Source: Palsa-506 sp963709075 (lineage in GTDB: Bacteria > Actinomycetota > Actinomycetes > Streptosporangiales > Streptosporangiaceae). Taken from it: a stretch of DNA of 64,000 bases. The DNA lies in the NCBI GenBank assembly GCA_963709075.1, contig CAVPUY010000005.1, positions 682,001-746,000 of the forward strand, read 5' to 3'. This document shows, piece after piece, positions 1 to 9,331 of this stretch; within the stretch, counting starts at the first letter, position 1, and each line of letters starts with the position of its first letter. Both the position numbers and the translations under genes were made by a program. A model generated the notes under the pieces. The model ran no database searches, was not told the DNA's origin, and saw only the letters and a list, made by a program, of their open reading frames with translations.

Positions 1-3000
1 CCGGTCCGGGCACTGACCAGCCTGGTCACGATCGGCCAGGAGGCCAGGGCCAGCGTTATCCGGATCTTCGAGGTGATCGACTCACGGCCGCTGATCGCCG
101 AGCGGCCCGGCGCGGCTGTGCTGCCGCCCGGCACGACGGACGTCGAGCTTGACGATGTCAGCTTCGGCTACCGCCCGTCGGAGCCGGTGCTGCGCGGCCT
201 GTCGCTCCGGGTCCGGCCGGGCGAGACGCTCGCCCTCGTCGGCACCTCTGGCTCCGGCAAGTCGACGATCTCGCTGCTGCTGCCCCGCTTCTACGACGTC
301 AGCGGCGGCGCAGTCCGGGTCGGCGGCCGCGATGTCAGGGAACTGACCCTGGACTCGCTGCGAGCCTCGATCGGGCTGGTGATGGAGGACAGCTTCCTGT
401 TCTCCGACACGGTCCTGGCCAACATCGCCTACGGCCGGCCCGATGCCAGCAGGGAGCAGGTGATCGCGGCGGCGCGGGCCGCGGAGGCGCACGAGTTCAT
501 CTCCGCACTGCCGGATGGCTATGACACCGTGATCGGCGAGCAGGGACTGACGCTCTCCGGCGGCCAGCGGCAGCGGGTCTCGCTGGCCAGGGCGCTGATC
601 ACCGATCCGGCCATCCTGGTGCTCGACGACGCGACCTCCGCGATCGACGCGGGCATCGAGGCGCAGATCCATGCCACGCTCCGGCAGGTCATGACCGGGC
701 GCACCACCCTGCTCATCGCGCACCGCCGCTCGACCCTGCAGCTCGCGGACCGCATCGCGGTGCTGGACGAAGGTCGGCTTGTGGACGTCGGCACCCACGA
801 TGAGCTGACCGAGCGCTGCGCCATGTACCGGCTGCTGCTGACCGGGCCTGGTGACAGCGCCGAAGGCGGCACCCGCGGCGACGGCGCGGCCGCGGCCAGG
901 ACCCAGGCGGCCACCGGCATGGTCACTCCCCGGCTCTGGGCGGCCGCAGCCGCAGGCCCCGGCAACGGAACCACGCCAGGCAACGGAACCACGCCAGGCG
1001 ACCGAACCACGCTGGGCAACGGAACCACGCCGGGCAGCCAGACCGGGCTGGGCAACGGAACCACGCCGGGCAGCCAGACCGGGCCAGGCGCCGGGCAGCT
1101 TGCCGGGCTGGCCAGCACGTCGACCGGCCGCGGCACCGCGGCGGGCGGCCGCAGCCGGGGCAGACGAGGCGCCGCAGCGGCTGGCGCGGGCAGCCATGGC
1201 AGCATGCTGGCCGGCATTCCCGCGAGTCCCGGGCTGCTGGCCAAGGTCGATGCGCTGCCGGCGGCCGACGACCTGCCTGCGGTCGACGAGTCCAGTGCCC
1301 GGGCCGCCGATCCGCATTTCACCCTGAGCAGGCTGCTCAGGCCGGTCGCGCTCGCCCTGTTCATCGGGCTGGTGCTGGACGCGCTCGACGCTATCGCCGG
1401 CGTGGCCATGCCCGCGCTGGTACGCGGCGGCGTGGACAACGGCGTCCTGGCGAAGGAATTCCGCCCGATCATCGTGGTCGCGCTGATCGGGCTCGCGATC
1501 GTCATCGGCGACTGGGTGATCAACGTGATCCAGACCGTCGTCGTCGGCCGCAACGGCGAGCGGCTGCTCTATACCCTGCGCGTGAAGATCTTCGCCCACC
1601 TGCAGCGGCTCGGCCTCGATTTCTACGAGCGCGAGCTGTCCGGCCGGATCATGACCAGGATGACGACGGACGTGGACGCGCTGTCCACGTTCCTGCAGAC
1701 CGGCCTGATCACCATGGTCAACTCCGGCCTGACCTTCGCCGGCGTGATGATCGCGCTGCTGTTCATCAACGTCCGGCTTGGCCTGACGCTGTTCGCGATC
1801 ATCCCGGTGCTGCTGGCGGCGACCCTGGTGTTCCGGGCGAAGTCCGCAACGGCGTACGGCGAGGCGAGGGAGCGGGTCAGCATCGTCAACGCCGACCTGC
1901 AGGAAAACGTGGCCGGCCTGCGGGTGGCGCAGGCCTACCGGCGGGAGGACCGCAACCGGGCCAGGTTCGCCGACCTGAGCAGCTCGTACCGCAGGTCCCG
2001 GCTGCGGGCGCAGCGGTACATCGCGCTGTACTTCCCGTTCGTCCAGCTGCTGTCGACGGTAGCCGGGGCGCTGGTCCTTTTCGTTGCCGCCGGCGAGGTG
2101 CACAGCGGCGCGCTTACCGCAGGCGGGCTGATCGCGTACCTGCTCTACATTGATCTTCTTTTTGCCCCCATCCAGCAGCTGTCCCAGGTCTTCGACGGCT
2201 ACCAGCAGGCCGCGGTCGGGCTACGGCGGATCAAGGACCTGCTGCGGACCCCGACATCGACGCCGGCGGCGGAGCGCCCGCGGCCGGCCGGCCGACGCCC
2301 GCGGCCTGATCGAGTTCCGGGACGTGCATTTCAGCTATGCGGGCCAGCCGGAGGAGGCGCTTTCCGGGGTGAACCTGATGGTGGCCCCCGGCGAGACAGT
2401 GGCCCTGGTCGGCCAGACCGGCGCGGGCAAGTCCACCATGGTGAAGCTGGTCGCCCGCTTCTACGACGTCACGTCCGGCAGCCTGCTCGTCGACGGCGTG
2501 GACGTGCGCGAGCTTGACCTGGCCAGCTACCGGCACGGCCTCGGCGTGGTCCCGCAGGAGCCTTACCTGTTCGCCGGCACGGTGCGAGACGCGATCGCGT
2601 ACGGGCGGCCGGACGCGTCGGACGCCGAGGTCGAGGCGGCGGCCAGGGCCGTCGGCGCGCTCGCGATGATCGGGCGGCTGCCCGGCGGGTTCCGGCACGA
2701 GGTGGCCGAGCGCGGCCGCAACCTCTCGTCCGGGCAGCGGCAGCTGCTCGCGCTGGCCCGCGCCTACCTGGTAGACCCGGGGATCCTGCTGCTCGACGAG
2801 GCCACCGCCGCGCTCGACCTGGCGACCGAGGCGGCGGTGACAAGCGCGACCGAGAAGCTCACCGCCCAGCGCACGACGCTGGTGGTCGCGCACCGGCTCA
2901 CCACGGCCGCGCGGGCGGACCGGATCGTGGTGATGGAACTCGGCCGGATCGCGGAGATCGGCAGCCACGACGAGCTGCTCGAAGCAGGCGGCGTCTACGC

Positions 3001-3046
3001 CGCTCTGTGGTCGGCCTTCATCGGCGATGCCGAGCTAGTTGCCTGA
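1..3046 (+). CDS. Fused ABC exporter (NBD1-TMD2-NBD2), 5' truncated, one frameshift
   Basis: Reading is open from base 1, so the first membrane domain and the start lie outside the window. NBD1 shows Walker A GTSGSGKS (about residue 81 of the visible part), signature LSGGQRQR and Walker B ILVLDD. A roughly 140-residue linker rich in Gly-Thr-Pro repeats (GNGTTPG) follows. A second six-helix ABC membrane domain comes next (about nt 1310-2240), then NBD2 with GQTGAGKS, LSSGQRQL and ILLLDEAT. The frame shifts by +1 in a GGCCGGCCGG run near 2275-2295. NBD2 is otherwise intact and ends at 3046. The TMD-NBD-TMD-NBD order resembles the mycobacterial Rv0194-type multidrug exporter; the substrate is unknown. 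The NBD1 Walker B reads DDAT rather than DEAT, so its catalytic Glu is replaced by Asp, as in asymmetric ABC exporters. The shift is probably a sequence error. Confidence 0.85.
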
Positions 3047-4487
3047 CCGCCGGCCCGACTACCCGCCCGGCCGCAGGCGGGCTGACCGCCGGCCCGACTG
3101 TCCCCCGGCCGCAGGCGGGCTGGCCGCCGGCGGGCGGGCGCGCCTTAGCAGCGCGCGCCGTCGCCCACCAGGTCGTCCGCGCGCTCCGGCAGCTCATCCG
3201 GCCACTGCTGGCCGGCGGCTGGACGCTGGCCGGCTGGAGGCCGGGGAGCTTGGCGCCGGCCGTCAGGTCGTCCGACCGCATGGCGCGCACGTCGCGCGGG
3301 ATCAGCGCCAGGGCGGTCGCGACGACGATCAGCACGGCGGCTCCGTACTGGGTGACCGACACGCCGATCACGGCGGCGAGCGGGCCGGCGACCAAGGCGC
3401 CGACCGGCATGGCCATCACTGAGCCGAGTGCATCGTACGACGAGACCCTGGCCAGTCGCTCCGGCGAGATCCGCCGGGCCAGCGTGACGGTCCACTGGAC
3501 CATCATCACCTCCATGGCGATGCCGAGGACAAACGAGGCCACGCAGACCACGGCCAGCGGCCAGAGCAGCGCCAGCGACAACGGTGAGACCGCGATCGCC
3601 CCGCCGATCAGCACGACGAACAGCATCGGCCGCCGTGGCGTGAACCGCAGCGACACCAGGCCGCCAACGATCAAGCCGACGGACTCCGCCGCCGTGATGG
3701 CGCCCCAGGCGGCTGGGCCGCCCAGGTCGGTCTTGGCCACTACCGGCCCCAGCACCTGGAACCCGCCGTACCAGGCCATCAGGATGACGCCGAACTGCGC
3801 CACGATCACCCAGAGCCAGGTGTGCGACCGGAACTCCGACCAGCCCTCCCGCAGGTCGGTGAGCATGCCGGAGTGATGGGCACGCTGGATCGCCACCGTG
3901 CTGATCCGCAGCAGCGGCGGGATCGTGCCGATCATGCCGATGCCGCAGGCCGCCAGGGCCCAGCCCGGGCCCACCGCGGCTACGCAGAGGCCGGCGGCGA
4001 CGGCGCCGCCCATCTGGCCCGCGTTCATCGCGATCCGGCTCAGCGCGCTGGCCTGCTGCATAAGCTCGGCGGAAACCACCCTCGGCAGCAGCGCCTGCGA
4101 GGCCGGGTAGAAGATCGCCATGCCAGTCCCGGTGATCATCTCCAGCAGGATCATCTGCCATAGCACCGGATGGCCGGCCAGCACGAGTATGCCGAATGCG
4201 CCCTCGCCAAGCGCGATCATGAGGTTCGCCGCGATGATCACCCGCTGCGGCCGCAGCCGGTCCGCCACCACACCGCCGATCAGCGTAAACACCAGCGACG
4301 GCGCGATCTGCGCGGCCAGCACGTAAGACAGCTCGGCGGTCGACCCGGTGGCGTACAGCACCGCGAACGAGACTCCGACCAGGGAGAACCCGAATGCCGC
4401 CGGCGCCAGCAGGCGCTCAGCGAAAAGCAGCCGGAAATCGCGGAATGCGAATACCGGAAAGCGGCGCACCAGCGCACGCGCGAACAT
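3018..4487 (-). CDS. MFS transporter
   Basis: Twelve hydrophobic segments are predicted along the first roughly 410 residues. They open with FRDFRLLFAERL and include the cytoplasmic loop ADRLRPQRVI, typical of the major facilitator DHA3/MefA-like drug efflux group. ATG 4487 is chosen because homology-like sequence starts there (MFARALVRRFPVF); a GTG lies one codon upstream. The long frame runs to 3018 and overlaps the exporter gene by 29 bp. Its last roughly 65 residues are Arg/Ala/Pro-rich and look non-coding. In another frame the DNA encodes an acidic tail (DELPERADDLVGDGARC) stopping at 3145, so a small indel near 3200 may hide the true end. Substrate unknown. Confidence 0.8.
   Translation of the reverse strand: MFARALVRRFPVFAFRDFRLLFAERLLAPAAFGFSLVGVSFAVLYATGSTAELSYVLAAQIAPSLVFTLIGGVVADRLRPQRVIIAANLMIALGEGAFGILVLAGHPVLWQMILLEMITGTGMAIFYPASQALLPRVVSAELMQQASALSRIAMNAGQMGGAVAAGLCVAAVGPGWALAACGIGMIGTIPPLLRISTVAIQRAHHSGMLTDLREGWSEFRSHTWLWVIVAQFGVILMAWYGGFQVLGPVVAKTDLGGPAAWGAITAAESVGLIVGGLVSLRFTPRRPMLFVVLIGGAIAVSPLSLALLWPLAVVCVASFVLGIAMEVMMVQWTVTLARRISPERLARVSSYDALGSVMAMPVGALVAGPLAAVIGVSVTQYGAAVLIVVATALALIPRDVRAMRSDDLTAGAKLPGLQPASVQPPASSGRMSCRSARTTWWATARAAKARPPAGGQPACGRGTVGPAVSPPAAGRVVGPAVRQLARHRR
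3045..3121. repeat. Tandem 39/38-bp duplication with hairpin potential between convergent genes
   Basis: Two nearly identical copies (3045-3083 and 3084-3121) begin at the ABC exporter stop codon. Each contains a CCCGCC...GGCGGG stem or a degraded version of it. They lie between the convergent ABC exporter and MFS genes and could act as a bidirectional terminator. No T-tract is present. Confidence 0.5.
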
Positions 4488-4952
4488 CACTAACTTCCGA
4501 TCTATCTCAGGACCGGCCTTTCGCGGGCCGGTCTGCCCCGTCAGCCCGGCCTCGGCAGCGGTCCGTCCGGACTCCGGGGCGACATCTGATGCTAGCCAGG
4601 CCGGCCGGCCGCGGCAAAGGGTTTTACCTGGCTGAGGCCGGTTACCGAGCAAGTGTTCGGTTCGAGTACAGCGACCTCGGACAACCCAGCCCAGCGCCGG
4701 GCTGTCCATCCCAGCACCCGGCTGGCTGGCCGGCCACCGCAGCCAACCCCCCGTTCGGCCCGGGACCAGCACCCGGCTGGCCCGGGCCAGCGATCATGGA
4801 CAACGCCCGGCGGGCGTCCGTTGATTCCCGCCCGGGCTGGCTCCGCTCACCCGGCCGCCACTGCCTCGCGCCGCCACCGGCCGGGTTCCTTGCTCCCGGA
4901 TCCCGGGGGCCTCGGGCGCCCGGATCTTCCACGATCATGGAAAATGCTCGGC
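4488..4952. other. Intergenic region between MFS and PLP-enzyme genes
   Basis: This 465-bp gap separates two divergently transcribed genes and should hold both promoters. I could not pick convincing -35/-10 boxes. The decamer CGATCATGGA occurs twice (near 4793 and 4932). The second copy belongs to the palindromic repeat annotated at 4886-4942. No gene is supported here. Confidence 0.6.
4886..4942. repeat. Palindromic intergenic repeat, copy 1 (family shared with 34162-34217)
   Basis: The segment ends in the near-palindrome TTCCACGATCATGGAA (4927-4942), 10 bp before the start codon of the PLP enzyme. By eye it aligns over about 45 bp with the reverse complement of 34162-34217: both share a GGATCC/CGGGGGCC core, a GGCGCCC block and the CGATCATG end. 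This suggests a dispersed intergenic element. The terminal palindrome could alternatively be an operator. Confidence 0.5.
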
Positions 4953-6295
4953 ATGGACCAGCCAGGCACAAGCACGGGCCCGCCCGCGACGATGCGCGCC
5001 GCGCTGGCGGCGCTGCGCGAGCGGCCGATTCCGGTCACGAGCAAGGGATTCGGCCGGATCGCCGGCCGCCGCGCCAGCACCGGAGGTGAGCTGACCTCGG
5101 CCAGCCTGGCCGCCCGGCGCCCGTACCTGCTCGGGCCCGATTTCGTGCTGCCGATCCTGGTGCTGCGCGAGGCCGCGCTGCAGCAGAACATCGACGCGAT
5201 GGCGGGCTACTGCGCGGTCAGCCGGCGTCTGGCTGGCCCCGCACGGCAAGACCACGATGGCGCCGCAGATCTTCGCCCGCCAGCTGGCGGCCGGCGCCTG
5301 GGGCATGACCGCCGCGACCATTGCCCAGGTGCAGGTCTTCCGCGCCTTCGGCGTGCCGAGGGTGCTGATCGCCAACGAGCTCGCCGACCGGGGCGGGATC
5401 GAGTGGCTGGCCGGCGAGCTGGCCGCCGATCCCGGCTTCGAGTGCTACGTCTACGTGGACAGCATCCAGGGCGTGACGATGCTGGACCGGCTGCTGCGGG
5501 CGGCTGGTGCGACCCGGCCGCTGCCGGTCCTGGTCGAGCTCGGCCAGCCCGGCGGCCGCACCGGCTGCCGCAGCATCGACGAGGCGCTCGCGGTCGCCAG
5601 TGCGGCCGGCTGCGGCCGGCTGCTGCGGCTGGCCGGCGCGGCCGGCTTCGAGGGCAGCATCAGCGCGGGCAGCGCGGCGCGCCACCATGGCCGCCGTCGA
5701 GTCGCTTCTGCCGGGACCTGCGCACGCTCGGCGACCTGCTGCCTGCCGACCCGGCCGGGCACACCGCACCTGCTGTCGGCCGGCGGCAGCGCGTACTTCG
5801 ACATCGTGGTGCGGGAGCTGACCGCCGGCCCGGCCCGGCCGCGGCCGGCCGCAGGTGCTGCTCCGCGGCGGGGCGTACGTTACGCACGATCACGGCCATT
5901 ACGCAGCCGTCGCTCCCGGTCCCGGCCAGCCTGGCCGGCCCGGCCCCGAGCTGGTACCGGCGCTGGAGCTGTGGGCGCCGGTGCTGTCCAGGCCCGAGCC
6001 GAGCCTGGCGGTGGCCAGCGCGGGCCGCCGGGACGTGGCCTTCGACCTGGGCATGCCGGTGCCGCTGCGGATCCGGCAGGCCGACGGCACGGAGGTACCG
6101 GCCGGCCGGCTGCGGGTCAACCGGCTTGATGACCAGCATGCCTACCTGGACGTGCCGCCGGAGTCGCCGCTGGCCCCCGGCGACCTGCTCTGCCTGGGCA
6201 TCTCCCACCCGTGCACCACCATGGACAAATGGCGGGTGATCCCGATGGCGGACGAGCAGTACCGGGTCATCGACGCGATCCACACGTTCTTCTGA
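4953..6295 (+). CDS. D-serine deaminase / D-threonine aldolase-like PLP enzyme, two frameshifts
   Basis: Three consecutive reading frames together encode a fold-type III PLP protein of the DSD1/low-specificity D-threonine aldolase family (alanine racemase N-terminal barrel plus beta domain). PHGKTTMAPQ near 5245 matches the PLP-lysine motif. The C-terminal part contains DHGHYAA, the conserved metal-site-like HxH region, and GISHPCTTMDKW. Shifts of +1 occur near 5222 and between about 5690 and 5850. ATG 4953 is the first sensible start; ATG 4992 is an alternative. Members act on D-amino acids or related beta-hydroxy amino acids. The exact substrate cannot be told. If the shifts are real the gene is dead; sequence error is more likely. 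Confidence 0.7.
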
Positions 6296-6305
6296 TCCGG
6301 CGGGC

Positions 6306-6378
6306 GGCCGGGCGACGGCGGCCGGGCGACGGGGGCCGGGCGACGGGGGCCGGGCGACGGGGGCCGGGCGACGGGGCC
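6306..6378. repeat. Five-copy 14/15-bp tandem repeat
   Basis: The unit GGCCGGGCGACGGGG repeats about five times between the convergent PLP-enzyme and SDR genes. It has no coding role that I can see and may be a variable-number repeat. Confidence 0.75.
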
Positions 6379-6402
6379 GGCCGTGGCCGGCCCGGGCGGG
6401 CG

Positions 6403-7170
6403 TCACATCACGGCGAGCTGGCCGCCGTCGATCACCAGCCCGGCGCCGTGGATGAACGACGCGTCATCAGAAGCGAGGAACGCGTAGGCGGCGGCGACCT
6501 CGTCGGCCTCGCCCACCCGGCCGAGCGGTATCCGCTCCCTGGCGTACGTCTCCTCGAACTCGTCACCGCCGATCCCGGCCGCGATGGTGGCGTTCAGCGG
6601 GGTGCGGATATAGCCCGGGCACAGCGCGTTCACCCGGATGCGGTAGCAGCCGAGCTCCACCGCCATCGTCTTGGTCAGCAGCAGGACGCCGCCCTTGGAC
6701 GCGTTGTAGTGGGCATAGTCTTCCTCGCCCGCGATGCCGTTGGTCGAGCACATGTTCACGATCGCGCCGCCGGTGCCCTGCTGCTTCAGCAGCCTGGCTC
6801 ACCGTCTGGGCAACCAGGAACATGCCGCGCAGGTTCACCGCGATGATGCGGTCCCAGTCCCCGGCGTGATGTCAAGGAAGGCGCTGCGCCGGGACGTGCC
6901 CGCGTTGTTGATCAGGATGTCCAGGCCGCCGAGCGCCTCGCATGCCGCCCCGGTGATCCGGGTGACATCCGCCTCGGTGCTGACGTCCCCGGCCAGCCCG
7001 GCGATCTCGCCGCTGCGGCCGCAGCCGGGTGACGGCCCGTGCCACCTCGGCGGCATCCAGCCCGGCGATGAACACCCTGGATCCTTCTGCAGGAACCGCT
7101 CGGCCGCCGCCAGCCCGATCCCGCTGCTGCCGCCGCTGATCAGGACCCGCCGCCCGGATAGTCCGCGCAT
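6403..7170 (-). CDS. SDR-family NAD(P)-dependent oxidoreductase, about four frameshifts
   Basis: The pieces together make a classical short-chain dehydrogenase of about 255 residues. They include the nucleotide-binding GGSSGIG near the N-terminus, the NNAG motif, the catalytic YNASKGG (Tyr-x3-Lys) and the C-terminal PGYIRTPLN and FLASDDASFIHGAGL. Coding moves between frames near 7078, 7030, 6868 and 6790. At least two of these are explained by one missing base in a run of identical bases, e.g. CCGGGGACTGG. ATG 7170 gives MRGLSGRRVLISGG. It is divergent from the IclR regulator and probably acts in the same sugar or polyol oxidation pathway as the downstream SMP-30 lactonase. Confidence 0.75.
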
Positions 7171-7279
7171 CGCCGGTACCTCATCGTCGCCGCGCTCCTT
7201 CCGTACCGCTTCCGTACCGCCGCTGCCGACCGCCGCGGGCTCCCGGCCAAGCTAGCGGCGATCCGCCATCTGGTCTATG

Positions 7280-7296
7280 ATTCCGTCCAGCGGAAT
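7280..7296. promoter_or_regulatory. Candidate IclR operator, site 1
   Basis: ATTCCG-N5-CGGAAT is a perfect 6-bp inverted repeat in the 182-bp gap between the divergent SDR and IclR genes. A closely related sequence lies before the SMP-30 gene (8269-8285). Position and symmetry fit autoregulation by the adjacent IclR protein; this is inferred, not shown. Confidence 0.5.
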
Positions 7297-7352
7297 TGCG
7301 GGTAGCACGGACCCTGTTGCGGGGCGGAGCGCGCGGCGTCGCCGGGAGCGCA

Positions 7353-8127
7353 GTGGACACCGATGAGTCGCCGGTAGCCAGCGTCGACCGGGCGCTGCGG
7401 ATCCTGACCGTGGTGGGCAGCGCATCCCGGGGGCTGTCGCTGGACGAGCTGGCCGGCCGGCTGCGACATCCCGAAGAGCTCGCTGCACCGGATCCTGGCC
7501 GCACTCAAGTACCGCGGCTTCATCGCCCAGCCGGAGGCAGGCGGCTCGTATTTCCTCGGCACCGAACTGCTGGCCACCGCGTTCCGCTTCTACGACATGC
7601 TCGACCTGCGCGCGCTGATCCACCCGCTGCTCGCCAGGCTGACCGGGGAACTGCGGGAGACCACGCACATGGCCGTGCTGGACGGCGCCGAGGTCGTCTA
7701 CCACGACAAGATCCAGGCGTCGCACACGATCACGATGTCGTCGGTGATCGGCGGGCGCAATCCCGCGCACGCCACCGGGGTCGGCAAGGCACTGCTGGCC
7801 TGGACCTACCCGACCGACCAGGCCGTGCAGGCATGGGCCGCGCAGTGGGCGCCGCTGAAGGCCGTCACGGCGAACACGATCACTTCGGTGCCGCGGCTCG
7901 CCGAGGAACTCGCGCTGGTGCGCGAGCGCGGCTACGCGCTGGACATCGAGGAGAACGAGATCGGCGTCCGGTGCGCGGCCGTGCCGATCTTCCTCGGCCG
8001 GCCGGTCCCGGCTACCGCGGTCAGCGTCACCGTGCTCGGGGCCCGTGCGGAGGCTGGCCGCCTGGCCGAGATCGGCGGCTTTCTCCGCCAGGCGGTCGCC
8101 GACTGGTCCGACGGCCACACCTCATGA
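7353..8127 (+). CDS. IclR-family transcriptional regulator, one frameshift
   Basis: The N-terminus (SVDRALRILTVV... LSLDELAGRL) and the next frame (DIPKSSLHRILAALKYRGFI) form the IclR winged helix. The effector domain follows with ETTHMAVLDG and GRNPAHATGVGKALLAW, hallmarks of the family. One extra base near 7470 (CTG-C-GAC) causes a +1 shift; about 257 residues result. GTG 7353 is preferred because GGGAG precedes it; a TTG at 7296 would give a 19-residue extension across the operator. It probably controls the divergent SDR, itself and the downstream lactonase/dehydrogenase in response to a sugar acid or aromatic ligand; the ligand is unknown. Confidence 0.85.
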
Positions 8128-8268
8128 CATCCCCGGCAAGCCCGGCCGCGCGGGTATCCGGACGCGCGCCCGGCGAGTCCGGACGGGGCCCCGGCGGGGC
8201 GGCCGCGACCAGGGCGCCGGCATTGACACGGGGCCGGCCGGCCTGAGATCGTCCGGCCTAGGAACGCT

Positions 8269-8285
8269 ATTCCGGCACATGGAAC
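8269..8285. promoter_or_regulatory. Candidate IclR operator, site 2
   Basis: ATTCCG-N5-TGGAAC matches site 1 (7280-7296) in its left arm, spacing and four of six right-arm bases. It lies 26 bp before the SMP-30 start. A shared operator would place the SDR, IclR and SMP-30 genes in one regulon. Confidence 0.4.
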
Positions 8286-8311
8286 GCGTGCGCCCGGAGG
8301 GATGACCAGCC

Positions 8312-9175
8312 ATGGCCAACCGCGCCTTCGGCAGTCAGCCGGCCCAGCTGCCCGTGCCCGTGGCCGAGCTTGGCGAAGGCCCGCACTGGGACGTCGTGAG
8401 CGGAGCGCTGTACTGGGTGGACGTCCCGGCCGGCCTGGTGCACCGGCTGGACGAGGACGGCACGCATACGAGCTGGGATGCCGGGCAGCCGGTCGGCGCG
8501 GTGGTGCCGCGGGCCAGCGGCGGCCTGGTGCTGACGGCCAGGGACGGCTTCCTGGCCCTGGACACCAGCACCGGCACGGTGACGCCGCTGGCCGCCGTCG
8601 AGGCGGACCGGCCGGACAACCGGATGAACGACGGCTCCTGTGACCGGGCCGGCCGGTTCTTCGCCGGGACCATGGCCGCCGACGAGTCGCCCGGGGCCGG
8701 CGCGCTCTACCGGCTGGATCCCGACCTCCGGCTGACCAGGCTCTTCGACGGCGTCGGCATCTCCAACGGGATCGGCTGGAGTCCGGACGAGACCCGGATG
8801 TACTACGTCGACTCGCTTGCCTATCAGATCGACGTCATGGACTACGACCCGGCGACCGGCGAGGTCGGGCGCCGCCGCTGCCTGGCCACGCTCGGGCATG
8901 GCGATGTCGTCCCTGACGGCCTGACCGTGGATGCCGAGGGCTGCATCTGGGTCGCGGTGTGGGGCGGCGGCGCGCTGCAGCGCTACCGGCCGGACGGCCG
9001 GCTGAAGCAGATCATCAAGCTGCCCGCCGCGCACGTCACGAGCTGCGCGTTCGGCGGCAAGGACCTGGACGTGCTCTATATCAGCACGGCCGCCGGGCCG
9101 GGCGGGTCGGCCGGAGCGCTGTTCGCCTGCCGGCCCGGCGTAACCGGCCAGGAGTGCCATCCCTTCCGCGGCTGA
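8312..9175 (+). CDS. SMP-30/gluconolactonase/LRE family lactonase
   Basis: An intact 287-residue six-bladed beta-propeller of the regucalcin family. Metal-site residues are visible: Glu in LGEGPHW (near residue 21), Asn in RMNDGSC, Asn in GISNGIGWSPD and Asp in VPDGLTVD. The family hydrolyses aldonolactones to aldonic acids. GGAGG sits 11 bp upstream of ATG 8312; ATG 8302 is out of frame. It lies between the IclR regulator and a zinc dehydrogenase, which suggests sugar, then lactone, then acid chemistry in one oxidative pathway. Confidence 0.9.
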   Translation: MANRAFGSQPAQLPVPVAELGEGPHWDVVSGALYWVDVPAGLVHRLDEDGTHTSWDAGQPVGAVVPRASGGLVLTARDGFLALDTSTGTVTPLAAVEADRPDNRMNDGSCDRAGRFFAGTMAADESPGAGALYRLDPDLRLTRLFDGVGISNGIGWSPDETRMYYVDSLAYQIDVMDYDPATGEVGRRRCLATLGHGDVVPDGLTVDAEGCIWVAVWGGGALQRYRPDGRLKQIIKLPAAHVTSCAFGGKDLDVLYISTAAGPGGSAGALFACRPGVTGQECHPFRG

Positions 9176-9193
9176 CCCGCGGGGGTTCGCCGG

Positions 9194-9212
9194 TGACCGG
9201 GTTCCCCGGTCA
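9194..9212. repeat. Perfect inverted repeat after SMP-30 gene
   Basis: TGACCGGG-TTC-CCCGGTCA has perfect 8-bp arms and a 3-nt centre, 18 bp after the stop. It could be a short terminator stem or an operator. There is no T-tract. Confidence 0.4.
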
Positions 9213-9263
9213 TGGGGGGCAAGCCACCGGATGACGCAGGTCCAGGGTGACCAGGCTCGCTCG

Positions 9264-9331
9264 GTGACGGAGGTTCACACGTGACGGAGGTTCACACGTG
9301 ACGGAGGTTCACACGTGACGGAGGTTCGCAG
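9264..9331 (+). repeat. Four tandem 17-bp units, each with SD and GTG, abutting a start codon
   Basis: The unit GTGACGGAGGTTCACAC occurs at 9264, 9281 and 9298, with a variant at 9315. Every unit supplies GGAGG seven bases before the next GTG. Read from its own GTG, each unit encodes six codons ending in a TGA that overlaps the following GTG (GTGA). The last mini-frame stops on the true start of the dehydrogenase at 9332. The unit length is not a multiple of three, so successive starts change frame. Confidence 0.8.

Noticed and set aside
82..2103. Long minus-strand open frame opposite the ABC exporter
   Set aside because: High-GC shadow: Arg/His/Gln-rich, no family resemblance, fully opposite a strongly conserved gene.
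9264..9331. Iteron-type origin or phage attachment site
   Set aside because: No replication or integrase gene nearby; each unit instead reproduces a ribosome binding site and start codon.
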